Positions 46,290 through 56,659 of a stretch of DNA of 64,000 nt are shown in pieces; the stretch's first letter is position 1; each line of letters opens with the position of its first letter. The stretch is from Acinetobacter guillouiae CIP 63.46. Its GTDB lineage: Bacteria > Pseudomonadota > Gammaproteobacteria > Pseudomonadales > Moraxellaceae. The stretch lies in contig NZ_KB849283.1 in NCBI RefSeq assembly GCF_000368145.1, positions 956,324-1,020,323 of the forward strand, given 5' to 3'. The notes under the pieces were generated by a model that worked only from the letters and a program-made list of their open reading frames with translations, was not told the origin of the DNA and did not search any database. A program made the position numbers and the translations under genes.

Positions 46290-47076
46290 AGAAATCCCCG
46301 TATTTATTAATTCATTAAAATTCAATTAAATTTCTGAGCCAATACGGTGGATAATCAAGCAAATTATGTACCAAAATCACACTATAAAATGAATTAATAA
46401 TGTATACACATTATTCTCTATTTAAACGCTTACCGACTAGAACCCGCCCCACACATTGAGGACCTTCAAATAGATCTAGAAATTGCCCCGTATGCACTTT
46501 GCGCTCATCATGAACTATATTCAACCTTTCAAAAAACTCAGACACAAGAATATAATTTCTCTTAATCAATATTTTAAATTAAATCAATTACATGAGAAAA
46601 TTAAATTGTTTAATTCTAAAAATCTTGCAATGCCACACCTTATATTCAAAGTTTAAATAGCTTTGCGTAGGCGATGCCTAACTTTTCAGAGATGAAAAGT
46701 GACAAAAATCTTCCGTCGTGCGAGGGATACGTCCTTTACCCCCGCCCAACGGCGACATCCCTGTCGCCCCACTATAGGATCACCATCTATGATTCAAAAA
46801 TACAAAAATGAATTGATAACCAAGAGTTTCTAAAAGTTCATACAAAAACATAAGCTTCATTTATGATCAATGACTTGATGCAAATCAGTAATACTTCAAA
46901 TATTTCAGAGCTTTGCTCAATGTTTCGATTTTTTTGCTTTTTAGTCATTTGACCTAGCCTATAAACTAAAACATCATGATTATCAGCGACACTATTCTGT
47001 TCAATACATCAGTGCAATTGTAAAAATAAATCCATGTTTAAGCCTTACATTGAATGTAAGAAAGTTAAATCAAATT
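46290..47076. other. 787-base intergenic region containing a repeat
   Basis: No supported gene. The central 46618-46773 stretch is a structured repeat (listed separately). The rest is AT-rich, and a weak hairpin TTACATTGAATGTAA lies just before the end of the LysE gene. Confidence 0.5.
46618..46773. repeat. Structured intergenic repeat with hairpins
   Basis: It contains the hairpin ACTTTTCA-GAG-ATGAAAAGT, a GC-rich patch with GGCGACA (46751-46757) pairing with TGTCGCC (46762-46768), and at its left end CTTGCAATGCCA followed by ACCTTATATTCAAA. That left end recurs at 50982-51008 with one mismatch in 27 bases. I recall similar intergenic sequences in other Acinetobacter genomes, but could not check. 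No coding potential. Confidence 0.55.
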
Positions 47077-47688
47077 TTAATGATAAAAATAGCGCCAACA
47101 CATTTCCAATGAAATCAAAATCAATAACAGTCCCATCACGATATTAAAAAGACGTGCTCGATTTCCTGTATTTAAAAAGCTTGCTAACTTTTCACCAGCA
47201 ATCCCCCACAGTAATAAAGATAGATAACAGACGACAAAATAAATCACTACAAAAACCAATAAAACAGCATGGATATGCCCCGTTGAAAATAGCCCTGTAC
47301 CCGCCACTGCGGCAATCCATGCTTTGGGATTTAGCCATTGCATTAACGCACCTTGTATAAAGGTCGGTATTTTTACTTCATCTTGGGATTGACTTGAGAT
47401 CACGGTCCCTTCTGCACGTAAAATATTGAGTCCAATCCACAACAATAAAACTGTACCTAAAATCGTGATCACATCAAGAAGTACAGGATAGATCACAATC
47501 ATTTGATACAAACCAAAACAGACTGATGCCAATAACAAGGTAAAACCAATGGTCGCCCCTGAAATAAATGCAAAAGTTGCTTTTACACCATAATTCATAC
47601 TGCTAGTTAAAATGGTCAAATTCACAGGTCCCGGTGAAATCGACATAGATAGCGAAAAAATAAACATTGAAACAATAAGACTGAGCAT
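47077..47688 (-). CDS. LysE family translocator (amino acid exporter)
   Basis: 203 residues with six predicted helices. It shows the LysE/RhtB opening MSISPGPVNLTILTSSMNYG and the conserved FISGATIGFTLLL, then MQWLNPKAWIAAVAGTG. RhtB-type members export homoserine, threonine, leucine or similar. The substrate is unknown. It is divergent from rlmL. Confidence 0.92.
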   Translation of the reverse strand: MLSLIVSMFIFSLSMSISPGPVNLTILTSSMNYGVKATFAFISGATIGFTLLLASVCFGLYQMIVIYPVLLDVITILGTVLLLWIGLNILRAEGTVISSQSQDEVKIPTFIQGALMQWLNPKAWIAAVAGTGLFSTGHIHAVLLVFVVIYFVVCYLSLLLWGIAGEKLASFLNTGNRARLFNIVMGLLLILISLEMCWRYFYH

Positions 47689-47877
47689 TTTTTAAATTCG
47701 TTATTTGATCTTATCTACATATTGATATTTGAATATATTTCAAGCAAAAAAACCAAGTTTTTAACTGAATTTAGTACTTTTTATAAAATTTCGGACTTAA
47801 AAGGCCATTCTATAAGTTTTCGTCATCAAAATACGCTAAAATACGCGATTGCTTTTTTAATGTCTTTGGAAATATTC

Positions 47878-50082
47878 ATGAATTCGAAACCACGTCTTTC
47901 TACATATTGGGTTACCTGTGCAGATGGACTAGAAACCTTACTGCAAGAAGAAATTCAAGGTTTAGGGATTCAAGATATTGAAAAATTTCCTGGACGTTTA
48001 ATCTTTAAAGGCAAACTGGAAGATGCATACCGTGTTTGTATGTGGTCACGTTTGGCTTCTCGTGTACTGACACCTATTCATGTTCATGAACTTGAATTTA
48101 CCCATGATGCACGTGACGTTGCAGAAGAACTTTATGAAGGTGCGATCAATTTTGATTGGTCACTTATTTTTGCACCACAAAGTACTTTCGCAATTCGTCT
48201 TCACGTAGAACGTGATATTAAAGTCAATACACAGTTTGCGACTTTACGTGTTAAAGATGGTGTGGTTGATTCCTTCATGGAAGCTGTAGGTAAACGTCCA
48301 AGTATCGACATTAAACAGCCTGAAATTACCCTGTATGTGCTTGCTGGAAAAACTGAACACACCTATTGTTTAGATTTATCTGGAGATTCTTTACATAAGC
48401 GTGGCTATCGTCGTTTTATGACAGATGCGCCGATTAAAGAAAACCTAGCCGCCGCTATCCTACAAAAAGCACAGCTTAAACAACGCAATCCAGAAATTAT
48501 TCTTGACCCAATGTGTGGTTCAGGAACCTTTATTATTGAATCATTGATGATCCTGACTGATCGTGCACCCGGTTTAGTGCGCCGTTTCGGCTTTAATGGC
48601 TGGAATGGACATGATCATGAGTTATGGATGTCGATTAAAGCTGAAGCAGCTGAACGTCATAAAGTTGCCCTAGAACAACCTTTACCTAAATTCTATGCCT
48701 ATGATGCAGATTGGGAAGCAGTAAAAGCAACCAAACAAAATATTATTGCTGCTGGATTTGAGCAACAACTGGATCAAATTCAAATTGAAGAGCGTACTTT
48801 AGCAGATTGGCCTGATTTCCAAGCAGAAGGCAAAACTTCATTTATTGTCACCAACCCACCTTATGGTGAGCGTTTAGGGGAAAAAGCCTCTAACCGAGCT
48901 TTATATCTGGGTCTGTCAGCACTTCTACAAAAGAATTTCCCGAATCAGCATGCTGCCGTTATCGCAGCGGCTGTTGAACAAGCTGATGTATTGGCATTTA
49001 ACAATCCACAAATCTTACGTTTAATGAATGGTAAATTGCCAATTTATATTCGTTTTGGTGATATTAAGCCTGCAGCAGTGGTTAAACCTTTCCTTGCAGA
49101 TTGGCAACCTCAACAATTTGAAAAAATCGAAGGTGCGGAAGACTTTACCAATCGTTTGCAAAAAAATATGCAAGCTTTAAAGAAATGGGCTGTAAAAGAA
49201 GATATTTATTGTTTACGTCTCTATGATGCAGATTTACCAGACTTTAATGTCGCTGTAGATTTGTATGGTGATCGTTTACATGTTCAAGAATATGCACCAC
49301 CAAAAACCATTGACCCAGAAAAAGCCAAAAAACGTTTTAACCTTGCTTTGGCTTCAATCCGTGCTGTAACTGGTTTAGGTCGTGATGCGATCTTTATCAA
49401 AACTCGTGCACGTCAAGAAGGTAAAACTCAGTACGCAAAACAAAGTACTGCATCTAAACGTTTTATTGTGCAAGAAGGTAAAGCCAAAATTTTAATCAAC
49501 TTGACTGATTATCTGGATACTGGATTATTCCTAGATCACCGTCAAATGCGTCTACGTATTGCAGCTGAAGCTAAAGGAAAGCATTTCCTGAACCTGTATA
49601 GTTATACCTCTACAGCAAGTCTACACGCTGCTTTAGGTGGTGCTGCAAGTACGACAAGTGTTGACTTATCCAATACTTATCTAAATTGGTCTAAAGAAAA
49701 CTTTGTCTTGAATGGCTTAACGGTTGATCACCCAGATGAACAGCATCAATTCTTCTCAAGTGATTGTTTTGAATGGTTAAAAGAAGGTCATGAACAATAT
49801 GACATGATTTTTATTGACCCACCAACCTTCTCAAACTCAAAGAAATTCTACGGTACTTTTGACGTGCAACGTGACCATATTTCTTTACTTAAACGTGCAA
49901 TGAATCGTCTAACCACAGAGGGAACGTTGTATTTCTCAAATAACTATCGTGGTTTTGAGATGGACGAAGAAATCGATGCAATGTTTGATGTACAAGAGAT
50001 CACCAATGAAACGATTGGTTTAGATTTCAAACGTAATCAAAAAATCCATAGAGCATGGAAAATTAAGCACTTCCCTGTTTAA
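47878..50082 (+). CDS. rlmL: Bifunctional 23S rRNA methyltransferase RlmKL
   Basis: 734 residues. It carries two Rossmann methyltransferases. The N-terminal RlmL half has a THUMP domain and makes m2G2445, with ILDPMCGSGTFIIES and NPPYGERLGEK. The C-terminal RlmK half makes m7G2069, with FLNLYSYTSTASLHAALGGA and IDPPTFSNSKKF. The family is about 710-740 residues. The frame is open to 47722, but the extra N-terminus is not family-like. ATG 47878 (MNSKPRLSTYWVTCADGLE), with GGAA upstream, gives the normal start. Confidence 0.96.
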   Translation: MNSKPRLSTYWVTCADGLETLLQEEIQGLGIQDIEKFPGRLIFKGKLEDAYRVCMWSRLASRVLTPIHVHELEFTHDARDVAEELYEGAINFDWSLIFAPQSTFAIRLHVERDIKVNTQFATLRVKDGVVDSFMEAVGKRPSIDIKQPEITLYVLAGKTEHTYCLDLSGDSLHKRGYRRFMTDAPIKENLAAAILQKAQLKQRNPEIILDPMCGSGTFIIESLMILTDRAPGLVRRFGFNGWNGHDHELWMSIKAEAAERHKVALEQPLPKFYAYDADWEAVKATKQNIIAAGFEQQLDQIQIEERTLADWPDFQAEGKTSFIVTNPPYGERLGEKASNRALYLGLSALLQKNFPNQHAAVIAAAVEQADVLAFNNPQILRLMNGKLPIYIRFGDIKPAAVVKPFLADWQPQQFEKIEGAEDFTNRLQKNMQALKKWAVKEDIYCLRLYDADLPDFNVAVDLYGDRLHVQEYAPPKTIDPEKAKKRFNLALASIRAVTGLGRDAIFIKTRARQEGKTQYAKQSTASKRFIVQEGKAKILINLTDYLDTGLFLDHRQMRLRIAAEAKGKHFLNLYSYTSTASLHAALGGAASTTSVDLSNTYLNWSKENFVLNGLTVDHPDEQHQFFSSDCFEWLKEGHEQYDMIFIDPPTFSNSKKFYGTFDVQRDHISLLKRAMNRLTTEGTLYFSNNYRGFEMDEEIDAMFDVQEITNETIGLDFKRNQKIHRAWKIKHFPV

Positions 50083-50100
50083 TCATGTTAGACCTCGGGC

Positions 50101-50565
50101 TTATTTATAAGCCACGGGGTCAATTTCATGTCCTATATAAAGTGTAACGCGATCTTGGGTTGTAATTCGAACATCATGGCGTTGATATGGATTATAACCA
50201 ACCTCAATTATTCTATATTTTTCAAGTGGTTTTAAATATTTATCCCCAGGTTGATTTGGATCTGGATCTTTTTTCTGCCACTCAAAATCAGTTAATACAG
50301 TAGAATAAATTTCATCTTTTTTAGCATCGTCTGACCTTTCCTGAGCAACTTGTTTATGCAGGTTATTTTGCTCTTCTACAGGTTGTTGTGCATTTTCCTT
50401 TACAGCTTTAATAATAATGGGTGACAGTTTAACCACACCTACAGATTGCGCTGCAAGATCTTGATCATCTAATTTATCTGCCAATGCCTCTATCGAACTG
50501 AATGCCATCAAGAGAAAACCGAGTATTTTTAAATAATCAGATTTGTCCTTATCTTTGATCATCAT
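50101..50565 (-). CDS. Hypothetical exported protein, 154 residues
   Basis: I do not recognise a family. A hydrophobic signal peptide is followed by a probable cleavage after ALA (ILGFLLMAFSSIEALA). The mature part is charged, with a Gln/Glu-rich middle and a C-terminal beta-like segment (HDVRITTQDRVTLYIGHEID). It is probably periplasmic. ATG 50565 is preferred over TTG 50571, with AAGGA upstream. It is convergent with rlmL. Confidence 0.65.
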   Translation of the reverse strand: MMIKDKDKSDYLKILGFLLMAFSSIEALADKLDDQDLAAQSVGVVKLSPIIIKAVKENAQQPVEEQNNLHKQVAQERSDDAKKDEIYSTVLTDFEWQKKDPDPNQPGDKYLKPLEKYRIIEVGYNPYQRHDVRITTQDRVTLYIGHEIDPVAYK

Positions 50566-51045
50566 GATCAACTTTTCCTTTCTTATTATTCCTCATTGAA
50601 AAAACTATCAATTTTTGACCGTTTTTTCAATAAATTCATGAAAAACCCGATAATAGGTAAAACCTAAATAAACACGCATAAATAATTGAAGATTAAAATA
50701 ATATGATAAAAAGTCAAGGCTATGCCGATTGCTTCTTCTAGATGGTTTATAGATCTATGCATCCCTATAGCTCTGGATGCTTGATTGGGGGATTAAACAG
50801 GCCTTAATAAACCTTTGCATCAATTCTGTGATGTGTAGTGTTTTCCCTATTATGCGGAAAGTCTTAATGTGGCATTCTGCTGCACAATCAACCTCATTTC
50901 CCCTTCACAAGTGCTATCCATCAATATTACTTCCCCCTTGCACCAATGCTTACACGTATGTAGAACGCTAAAAGTCCTCAAGCTTGCAATGCCATACCTT
51001 ATATTCAAAATAACACGCAAAAATATAAATGCTTATCCAATAAAA
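50566..51045. other. Intergenic region before the clpB terminator
   Basis: About 480 bases with no supported gene. Positions 50700-50980 look less random than the flanks but give only broken frames on both strands, so a gene relic is possible. At 50982-51008 there is a fragment of the repeat seen at 46618. Confidence 0.4.
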
Positions 51046-51073
51046 AAGCCAACCACCTTGCGGTAGTTGGCTT
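51046..51073 (-). terminator. clpB terminator
   Basis: A 12-bp stem with one G-U pair (arms 51046-51057 and 51062-51073) and a 4-nt loop. On the minus strand it is followed by TTTTTT. It sits 20 bases past the clpB stop. Confidence 0.88.
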
Positions 51074-51093
51074 CGGTTATACTGTTGGATAAA

Positions 51094-53673
51094 TTAACTT
51101 AATTTTAATTTACCAAAATCAAGTTGACCATTTTCAGCACTGATTAAGATGGTATCACCTGCTGTAAATTGACCGGCAAGGATTTGCTGAGCCAATGGAT
51201 TTTCAACCTGTTGTTGAATTGCACGTTTAAGTGGACGCGCACCATATACAGGATCAAAACCAGCATCAATCAGAATATCAAAGGCCTGATCATCGACTTT
51301 CAATCCAATGTCTCGTTCAGATAAACGTGAACGTAAACGATCCAATTGAATATCCGCAATGCCACGAATTTGTGATTTTTTCAACGAGTGGAACACCACC
51401 AATTCATCGATACGGTTAATAAACTCAGGACGGAAATGTTGTGATACGGCATTCATCACCGTTAAACGAACATCTTCATCACTCGCACCTTCACCGAGTT
51501 CACGTACATCACTTGAACCTAAGTTCGATGTCATCACAATCACGGTATTTTTAAAGTCAATCACGCGGCCTTGTGAGTCAGTTAATCGACCATCATCCAA
51601 CACTTGTAATAAGATGTTGAATACATCTGGATGGGCTTTTTCAACTTCATCAAATAACACCACACTGTACGGTTTGCGGCGTACTGCTTCAGTTAAAACA
51701 CCACCTTCTTCATAACCCACATAACCTGGAGGTGCACCCACCAAGCGACTCACCGAATGCTTTTCCATAAACTCTGACATATCGATACGGATAATTGCAT
51801 CATCACTGTCAAATAAGAAGTTACCTAAAGCCTTGGTTAACTCGGTTTTACCCACCCCTGTTGGTCCAAGGAATAAGAACGAACCACTTGGACGATTAGG
51901 ATCAGATAAGCCCGCACGTGAACGACGAACTGCATTTGAGACAGCAACCACAGCTTCATCTTGCCCAACCACACGGTTATGTAAGAAATCTTCCATATGA
52001 AGCAATTTCTCACGCTCGCCTTGTAGCATTTTTGACACAGGAATACCGGTTGCAGCACTGACCACTTCTGCAATTTCATTTTCAGTCACTTTGGTACGAA
52101 TCAGTTTCGGTTCTTCATTGACTTCCGCAACCTCTTCTTCATTCAAACGTTTTTGCAACTCTGGAATCACGCCATATTGCAAACGACTTGCTTCTGCCAA
52201 ATCACCTTCACGTTGCGCTTTTTCAAATGCAGTACGTGCTTTATCAAGTTCGATTTGCGCCTGATTTGTACCATCGACTAGACGCTTTTCTGCAATCCAA
52301 ATTTCTTCCAAATCACTATATTCTTTTTCAACATCTGCAATTTGTTTTTCCAAATGCTCAACTTCAGCTTTACTGACTGAATCTGCATCTTTTTTCACCG
52401 CTTCCAATTGCATTTTTAATTGGATTAAACGGCGGTCTAAACGGTCAAGTGGCTCAGGTTTTGAGTCAATTTCCATTTTGATACGTGATGCTGCTTCATC
52501 AATCAAATCAATCGCCTTATCTGGTAATTGACGGTCTGTAATATAGCGATGTGACATTTTCGCAGCAGCTATAATGGCAGAATCGAGAATTTGCACCCCA
52601 TGATGCGTTGCATATTTGTCTTTTAGACCACGTAAAATTGCAATGGTGTCTTCAACACTTGGTTCATCCACCAGAACTTTTTGGAAACGACGTTCCAAAG
52701 CTGCATCTTTTTCAATAAATTGACGATACTCATCCAGAGTTGTTGCACCGACACAACGTAATTCACCACGTGCCAATGCAGGTTTTAACATATTACCTGC
52801 ATCCATCGCACCATCACCTTTACCCGCACCGACAAGCGTATGTAGCTCATCAATAAACAGGATGATCTCACCATCAAATTTAGCCAGATCTTTGAGTACT
52901 GCTTTTAAACGTTCTTCAAACTCACCACGGTATTTTGCACCAGCCAGCAACGAGCCTAAATCTAATGATAAAACACGTTTACCTTTTAAGCCTTCAGGCA
53001 CCTCACCATTGATAATACGCTGTGCCAGACCTTCAACAATCGCTGTTTTACCTACACCTGGTTCACCAATCAATACCGGATTATTTTTAGTCCGACGTGA
53101 CAGCACTTGAATGGTACGACGGATTTCTTCATCACGACCAATCACTGGATCGAGTTTGCCTTCCGCAGCACGTGCCGTTAAATCTACAGTATATTTATTG
53201 AGTGAATCTCGCTGATCTTCATGGTTATTTGCCATAACTTGTTCGCCACCTCGAATATTTTCAATTGCTTTGCGTAGTTTGTCGGTTGTTACACCTACAC
53301 TGGTTAACAATGTTTTGGTTGCACCTGTTTCAGCAAGTGCCAAGATCACCCAGTCGGTAGATAAAAATTCATCTCCTGCTTTTTGAGCAAAACTATCTGC
53401 CAAATTAAGCGCACGTACAGCTTCTGGATTTAAATTGATATCCCCAGTCGGTGTTCCAATTTTTGGTGCATCAGCTAAAGCTTTTTGCAGTTTTGTTTTT
53501 AACTCAGGTAGATTGGCGCCTGACTGTTGCAACAGACTTAGATTGGATGGTTCTTCCAACAAAACGGAAAGAATATGAATACCCTCAATTGCGGTATTAT
53601 CATTACCCATTGCCTGAGATTGTGCATCAGATAAGGCTTGCTGCAGGCGGTTCGTAAATTTTTCAAATCGCAT
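51094..53673 (-). CDS. clpB: ATP-dependent chaperone ClpB
   Basis: 859 residues, full length. It is a hexameric AAA+ disaggregase working with DnaK. Order: N-terminal Clp repeat domain ([18 protein letters not shown]); AAA1 with Walker [13 protein letters not shown]; a long coiled-coil middle domain (about 400-525, from [20 protein letters not shown]); and AAA2 with Walker [13 protein letters not shown] and the pore loop GYVGYEEGG. The sigma-32-like promoter upstream fits heat induction. It is monocistronic. Confidence 0.98.
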   Translation of the reverse strand: MRFEKFTNRLQQALSDAQSQAMGNDNTAIEGIHILSVLLEEPSNLSLLQQSGANLPELKTKLQKALADAPKIGTPTGDINLNPEAVRALNLADSFAQKAGDEFLSTDWVILALAETGATKTLLTSVGVTTDKLRKAIENIRGGEQVMANNHEDQRDSLNKYTVDLTARAAEGKLDPVIGRDEEIRRTIQVLSRRTKNNPVLIGEPGVGKTAIVEGLAQRIINGEVPEGLKGKRVLSLDLGSLLAGAKYRGEFEERLKAVLKDLAKFDGEIILFIDELHTLVGAGKGDGAMDAGNMLKPALARGELRCVGATTLDEYRQFIEKDAALERRFQKVLVDEPSVEDTIAILRGLKDKYATHHGVQILDSAIIAAAKMSHRYITDRQLPDKAIDLIDEAASRIKMEIDSKPEPLDRLDRRLIQLKMQLEAVKKDADSVSKAEVEHLEKQIADVEKEYSDLEEIWIAEKRLVDGTNQAQIELDKARTAFEKAQREGDLAEASRLQYGVIPELQKRLNEEEVAEVNEEPKLIRTKVTENEIAEVVSAATGIPVSKMLQGEREKLLHMEDFLHNRVVGQDEAVVAVSNAVRRSRAGLSDPNRPSGSFLFLGPTGVGKTELTKALGNFLFDSDDAIIRIDMSEFMEKHSVSRLVGAPPGYVGYEEGGVLTEAVRRKPYSVVLFDEVEKAHPDVFNILLQVLDDGRLTDSQGRVIDFKNTVIVMTSNLGSSDVRELGEGASDEDVRLTVMNAVSQHFRPEFINRIDELVVFHSLKKSQIRGIADIQLDRLRSRLSERDIGLKVDDQAFDILIDAGFDPVYGARPLKRAIQQQVENPLAQQILAGQFTAGDTILISAENGQLDFGKLKLS

Positions 53674-53711
53674 TCTTGTTATTCCTCACAACAAATTTTG
53701 TACTTGAATAA

Positions 53712-53740
53712 TAAATGGGAACGTTTTTTTCGATTTCAAT
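53712..53740 (-). promoter_or_regulatory. Sigma-32-type heat-shock promoter of clpB
   Basis: Reading leftward, TTGAAA (53739-53734) and, 14 bases on, CCCATTTA (around 53719-53712) match the sigma-32 consensus TTGAAA / CCCCATTT. It lies about 40 bases upstream of the clpB ATG. Confidence 0.7.
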
Positions 53741-53915
53741 AGCAATAATGAATTAATTTATATATTTTTCAAAAACTTACCAAAACACTTAAAATAGATT
53801 TCAGTATTAATATCTGTGCTGAAACGTTATTTTTCAAGTAAGCTGATGGAAAAATATAGAGGATTAGTTTTTTAAGCGTTTGTATTTTCAACGATATGCT
53901 TTAGAGTAAGGAGTA

Positions 53916-55085
53916 TTGAGAGATTTTAGTATAAGAACAATGTTGACTTTCGGTAAATCATTAACTGTGTTAATTGCAGTATCTGCACTGTATGCCTGTG
54001 GCTACAAATCGCCAAATAGTGAAGAATTTCCGCACAAACATATCCAGCAATTAACACCGAATATATCAGGCATAGAATTAAAATGGTTTAAAACGTCTGA
54101 TGATATAAATAGAAAAGCCATCAATGAAAATTTTATCATCTACAGTTGCCCTGAAAGTGATGTGAAACAAAAACCTGTAAAAAACTTTAAAATATGTACT
54201 TACGATTTAAATCACGATCAACAGATTCAGCCTCATTCCATTGCTGCACAAACAAATCAATTTATCGATCAAATGTTCGCGCTAAATCACAATCACTTTC
54301 TCATCACTATTAAAACCTTTCAATCTGGTGTGAATGATCCAATGCAAGCCTATTTGTTCAATGCACAGACACAAAATTTAACGGCCATGACTTCATTTTC
54401 TTATACTGCATTTTCTCAGACAATTTTAGAAAAAATGGTACAGGAAAAGACCTATCAAAAGAAAGTTTTAGAATATGGCACTACGGTTTATTTTGATCCT
54501 CAATATATTTCTGCTAAAGAAGCCGCAGAAGCTCAAGAAGAACTCAAACAACAACAGCAATCTGTAATCGAAAATTTCAAAGATATTTTTAGAGACAGGC
54601 CTGAAGAGCCAAAGCGTGATTTTTCACCAGATGATTATCGTGTTCAACCTGCCGAACCTTTTAATTTAAAGCTTATTCAACAGTTAAAGCTTTATCTACA
54701 GCAATACCAAGCAGAATGCTATTTAATGGTTGATCCCGAAACACAGCTCTTAAAAACACCACAAAGTTATATCTATGGTCATGATTTTTCTCAATTTCTG
54801 CCACAGTTAGAAAATGAAATAGGGCTGTCTGAATGCAAAAAACCAGCGGAATCATCACCTGTAAATGCCAAATATCTAAAATATCAAAGTATTGATGATG
54901 TTAAGGGCTCAGGAAATCATTATGTATTTTGGTTTACGCCGATTGGTTATGATGTATTCGAAATCAAACAGCATGGGCAAAATAAACAATTTAAGCTGCC
55001 CATTGACTCTGCTTGGATATATCAAAGTAGAAATAAACTGATCATCTCCACTGATCAGACTTACTACATCATTCCACTTTATTAA
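53916..55085 (+). CDS. Hypothetical lipoprotein, about 389 residues
   Basis: I do not recognise a family. The N-terminal hydrophobic stretch ends in a lipobox ALYAC, so it is a lipoprotein. The mature part is soluble, with a Gln-rich helix in the middle and a C-terminal region with alternating strands that ends YYIIPLY. Two starts are possible: TTG 53916, close to AAGGAG, or ATG 53940, with poor spacing. Neither is ideal; the lipobox is kept either way. It is divergent from clpB. Confidence 0.65.
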   Translation: MRDFSIRTMLTFGKSLTVLIAVSALYACGYKSPNSEEFPHKHIQQLTPNISGIELKWFKTSDDINRKAINENFIIYSCPESDVKQKPVKNFKICTYDLNHDQQIQPHSIAAQTNQFIDQMFALNHNHFLITIKTFQSGVNDPMQAYLFNAQTQNLTAMTSFSYTAFSQTILEKMVQEKTYQKKVLEYGTTVYFDPQYISAKEAAEAQEELKQQQQSVIENFKDIFRDRPEEPKRDFSPDDYRVQPAEPFNLKLIQQLKLYLQQYQAECYLMVDPETQLLKTPQSYIYGHDFSQFLPQLENEIGLSECKKPAESSPVNAKYLKYQSIDDVKGSGNHYVFWFTPIGYDVFEIKQHGQNKQFKLPIDSAWIYQSRNKLIISTDQTYYIIPLY

Positions 55086-55145
55086 TGAAGTGTTTTAACC
55101 TAATAAAAACTCTAACCCACTTTATTCATTAAGTATTCAATAGCT

Positions 55146-56054
55146 TTACACTTCTGACTTTGTCGCAGAACTTTGAGAAACCGCACTATTCGCTGCGACA
55201 CTTTGAGTAATCCATACATTCCCACCAATTACAGCGCCTTGACCAATGGTAATACGCCCAAGAATGGTTGCACCTGCATAGATCACCACATTGTCTTCAA
55301 CGATTGGGTGACGTGCATATTCTTTCTGTAAGCGCCCAGAATCATCAATTTCAAAACGTTTGGCGCCAAGCGTTACGGCTTGGTAAATCCGCACATTTTT
55401 ACCAATAATACAGGTTTCACCAATCACCACACCAGTACCATGATCAATAAAGAAACCTTGATCGACTTGTGCACCCGGATGTATATCTATGCCAGTTTTT
55501 GAATGTGCAATCTCAGCAATTAAACGTGCTAACAGTGACAAGTCTTTTTTATAAAACTCATGTGCAATACGATGGTAAATAATTGCCAAAATACCCGGAT
55601 AACACAATAAAACCTCATCGACACTTCGCGCAGCTGGATCACCATCGTAGGCTGCAATAACATCTGTATCTAAAATACGGCGTAGATCTGGTAATTTTTG
55701 CGCAAATTCACTGACGATACTTTGTGCCAATACCTCAATCACATCGGCATTTTCGTTGTGCTTTTTATATTTATAATCATAGGTTAGATTGAGTTTGACT
55801 TGCTCCAATAATGAATGCAGAGTTTTCTCAAGTGCATGTGCAATATAAAAATTTTCGCTTTGTTGCCGTAGGTCAGGTGGTCCAAGTCGCATTGGAAACA
55901 AAATGCCACACAGATCATTCATAATTTTCTTAATTTCATCTTTTGAAGGTAATTCCCTACCGCCAAAGTCTTTTAAGCTTTTACGTTGAGTACGCCATTC
56001 ATTTCGAGCTTGTTGTAGCTCATCCACAATATTGGGGATATTCCATTGGGTCAT
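55146..56054 (-). CDS. cysE: Serine O-acetyltransferase (EpsC/SrpH-like)
   Basis: 302 residues. It makes O-acetylserine, the acceptor for sulfide in cysteine synthesis. An N-terminal helical domain precedes the left-handed beta-helix of hexapeptide repeats: THIVIGETCIIGK-like strands, with catalytic context in GIDIHPGAQVDQGFFIDHGT. It is longer than classical CysE and resembles the plant/cyanobacterial SrpH/EpsC type. Such genes often lie next to family 2A encapsulins. The start at ATG 56054 has AGGT upstream; the frame is open to 56099. Confidence 0.92.
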   Translation of the reverse strand: MTQWNIPNIVDELQQARNEWRTQRKSLKDFGGRELPSKDEIKKIMNDLCGILFPMRLGPPDLRQQSENFYIAHALEKTLHSLLEQVKLNLTYDYKYKKHNENADVIEVLAQSIVSEFAQKLPDLRRILDTDVIAAYDGDPAARSVDEVLLCYPGILAIIYHRIAHEFYKKDLSLLARLIAEIAHSKTGIDIHPGAQVDQGFFIDHGTGVVIGETCIIGKNVRIYQAVTLGAKRFEIDDSGRLQKEYARHPIVEDNVVIYAGATILGRITIGQGAVIGGNVWITQSVAANSAVSQSSATKSEV

Positions 56055-56128
56055 ATATTTACCTACTGAAACGACTTTCACAATCCATGCGCTTAACATG
56101 AAATTTTATTATTCACTTTGAATAAACA

Positions 56129-56452
56129 GGGTCTGTTGGCAATTCGTTTATGTTTGCGACGACGAGTGTTTTTTAGGCGATCCGAGGCACGAAATACGAA
56201 ATTTAGTCATCTAAATTAGTTGTTCGTAACGAAGTAGCGGCAAAAAACACTCTAGTCCCTCAACTACGCTTTAGACTGCAAACAAAGCAGTGCTTTGTTC
56301 TTACTCTGGGTTATCGTTAAAATTATCTCAGCCTACATTATAAAACGCAGAAATAAGCTGGCTATGCTCCTTATCCCATGCGTTACGACATATACGCCTC
56401 ATGTTCATTTTAACCTACAACGCAAACTATAATATGAAATGCTAGCAGACCC
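56129..56452. repeat. MITE-like repeat, copy 3 (324-bp variant)
   Basis: It shares the ends and much of the left half with the other two copies, but is 58 bp longer and has a different middle. The variable part includes a separate hairpin (ACAAAGCA with TGCTTTGT near 56282). The stem near its 3' end uses new arms (AACGCA/TGCGTT at 56344 and 56379; ATAAG/CTTAT at 56353 and 56370) at the place where copies 1 and 2 have ATGAAAC/GTTTCAT. It lies between the acetyltransferase and rhodanese genes. Confidence 0.8.
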
Positions 56453-56659
56453 TTGATACTATTTTATTAGCAATCTTGTAGATAAACATTCTTCGTATAA
56501 AGATATCTTTAAAAATCATTTAAACCTTATTTCAAAATAAGAATAAGCAATTCAATTTTTATTAATTTATAGAATATAGAAAATCATTATAGTTGTTATC
56601 AATACATCTGATACATCAAGACTTAGATGTAATTCTAAGTTTGAAGAAAGGCAACTGAA

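Noticed and set aside
46618-46773. Possible CRISPR-like array or RNA gene
   Set aside because: There is only one full copy with no regular spacers, and the GC-rich part is a single hairpin. A structured repeat is the safer call.
47722-47877. N-terminal extension of RlmL
   Set aside because: The extra about 52 residues are not family-like, while the sequence from 47878 matches the normal start.
50700-50980. Gene or RNA relic
   Set aside because: The stretch looks less random than its flanks, but no frame gives a recognisable protein and no RNA fold is convincing.
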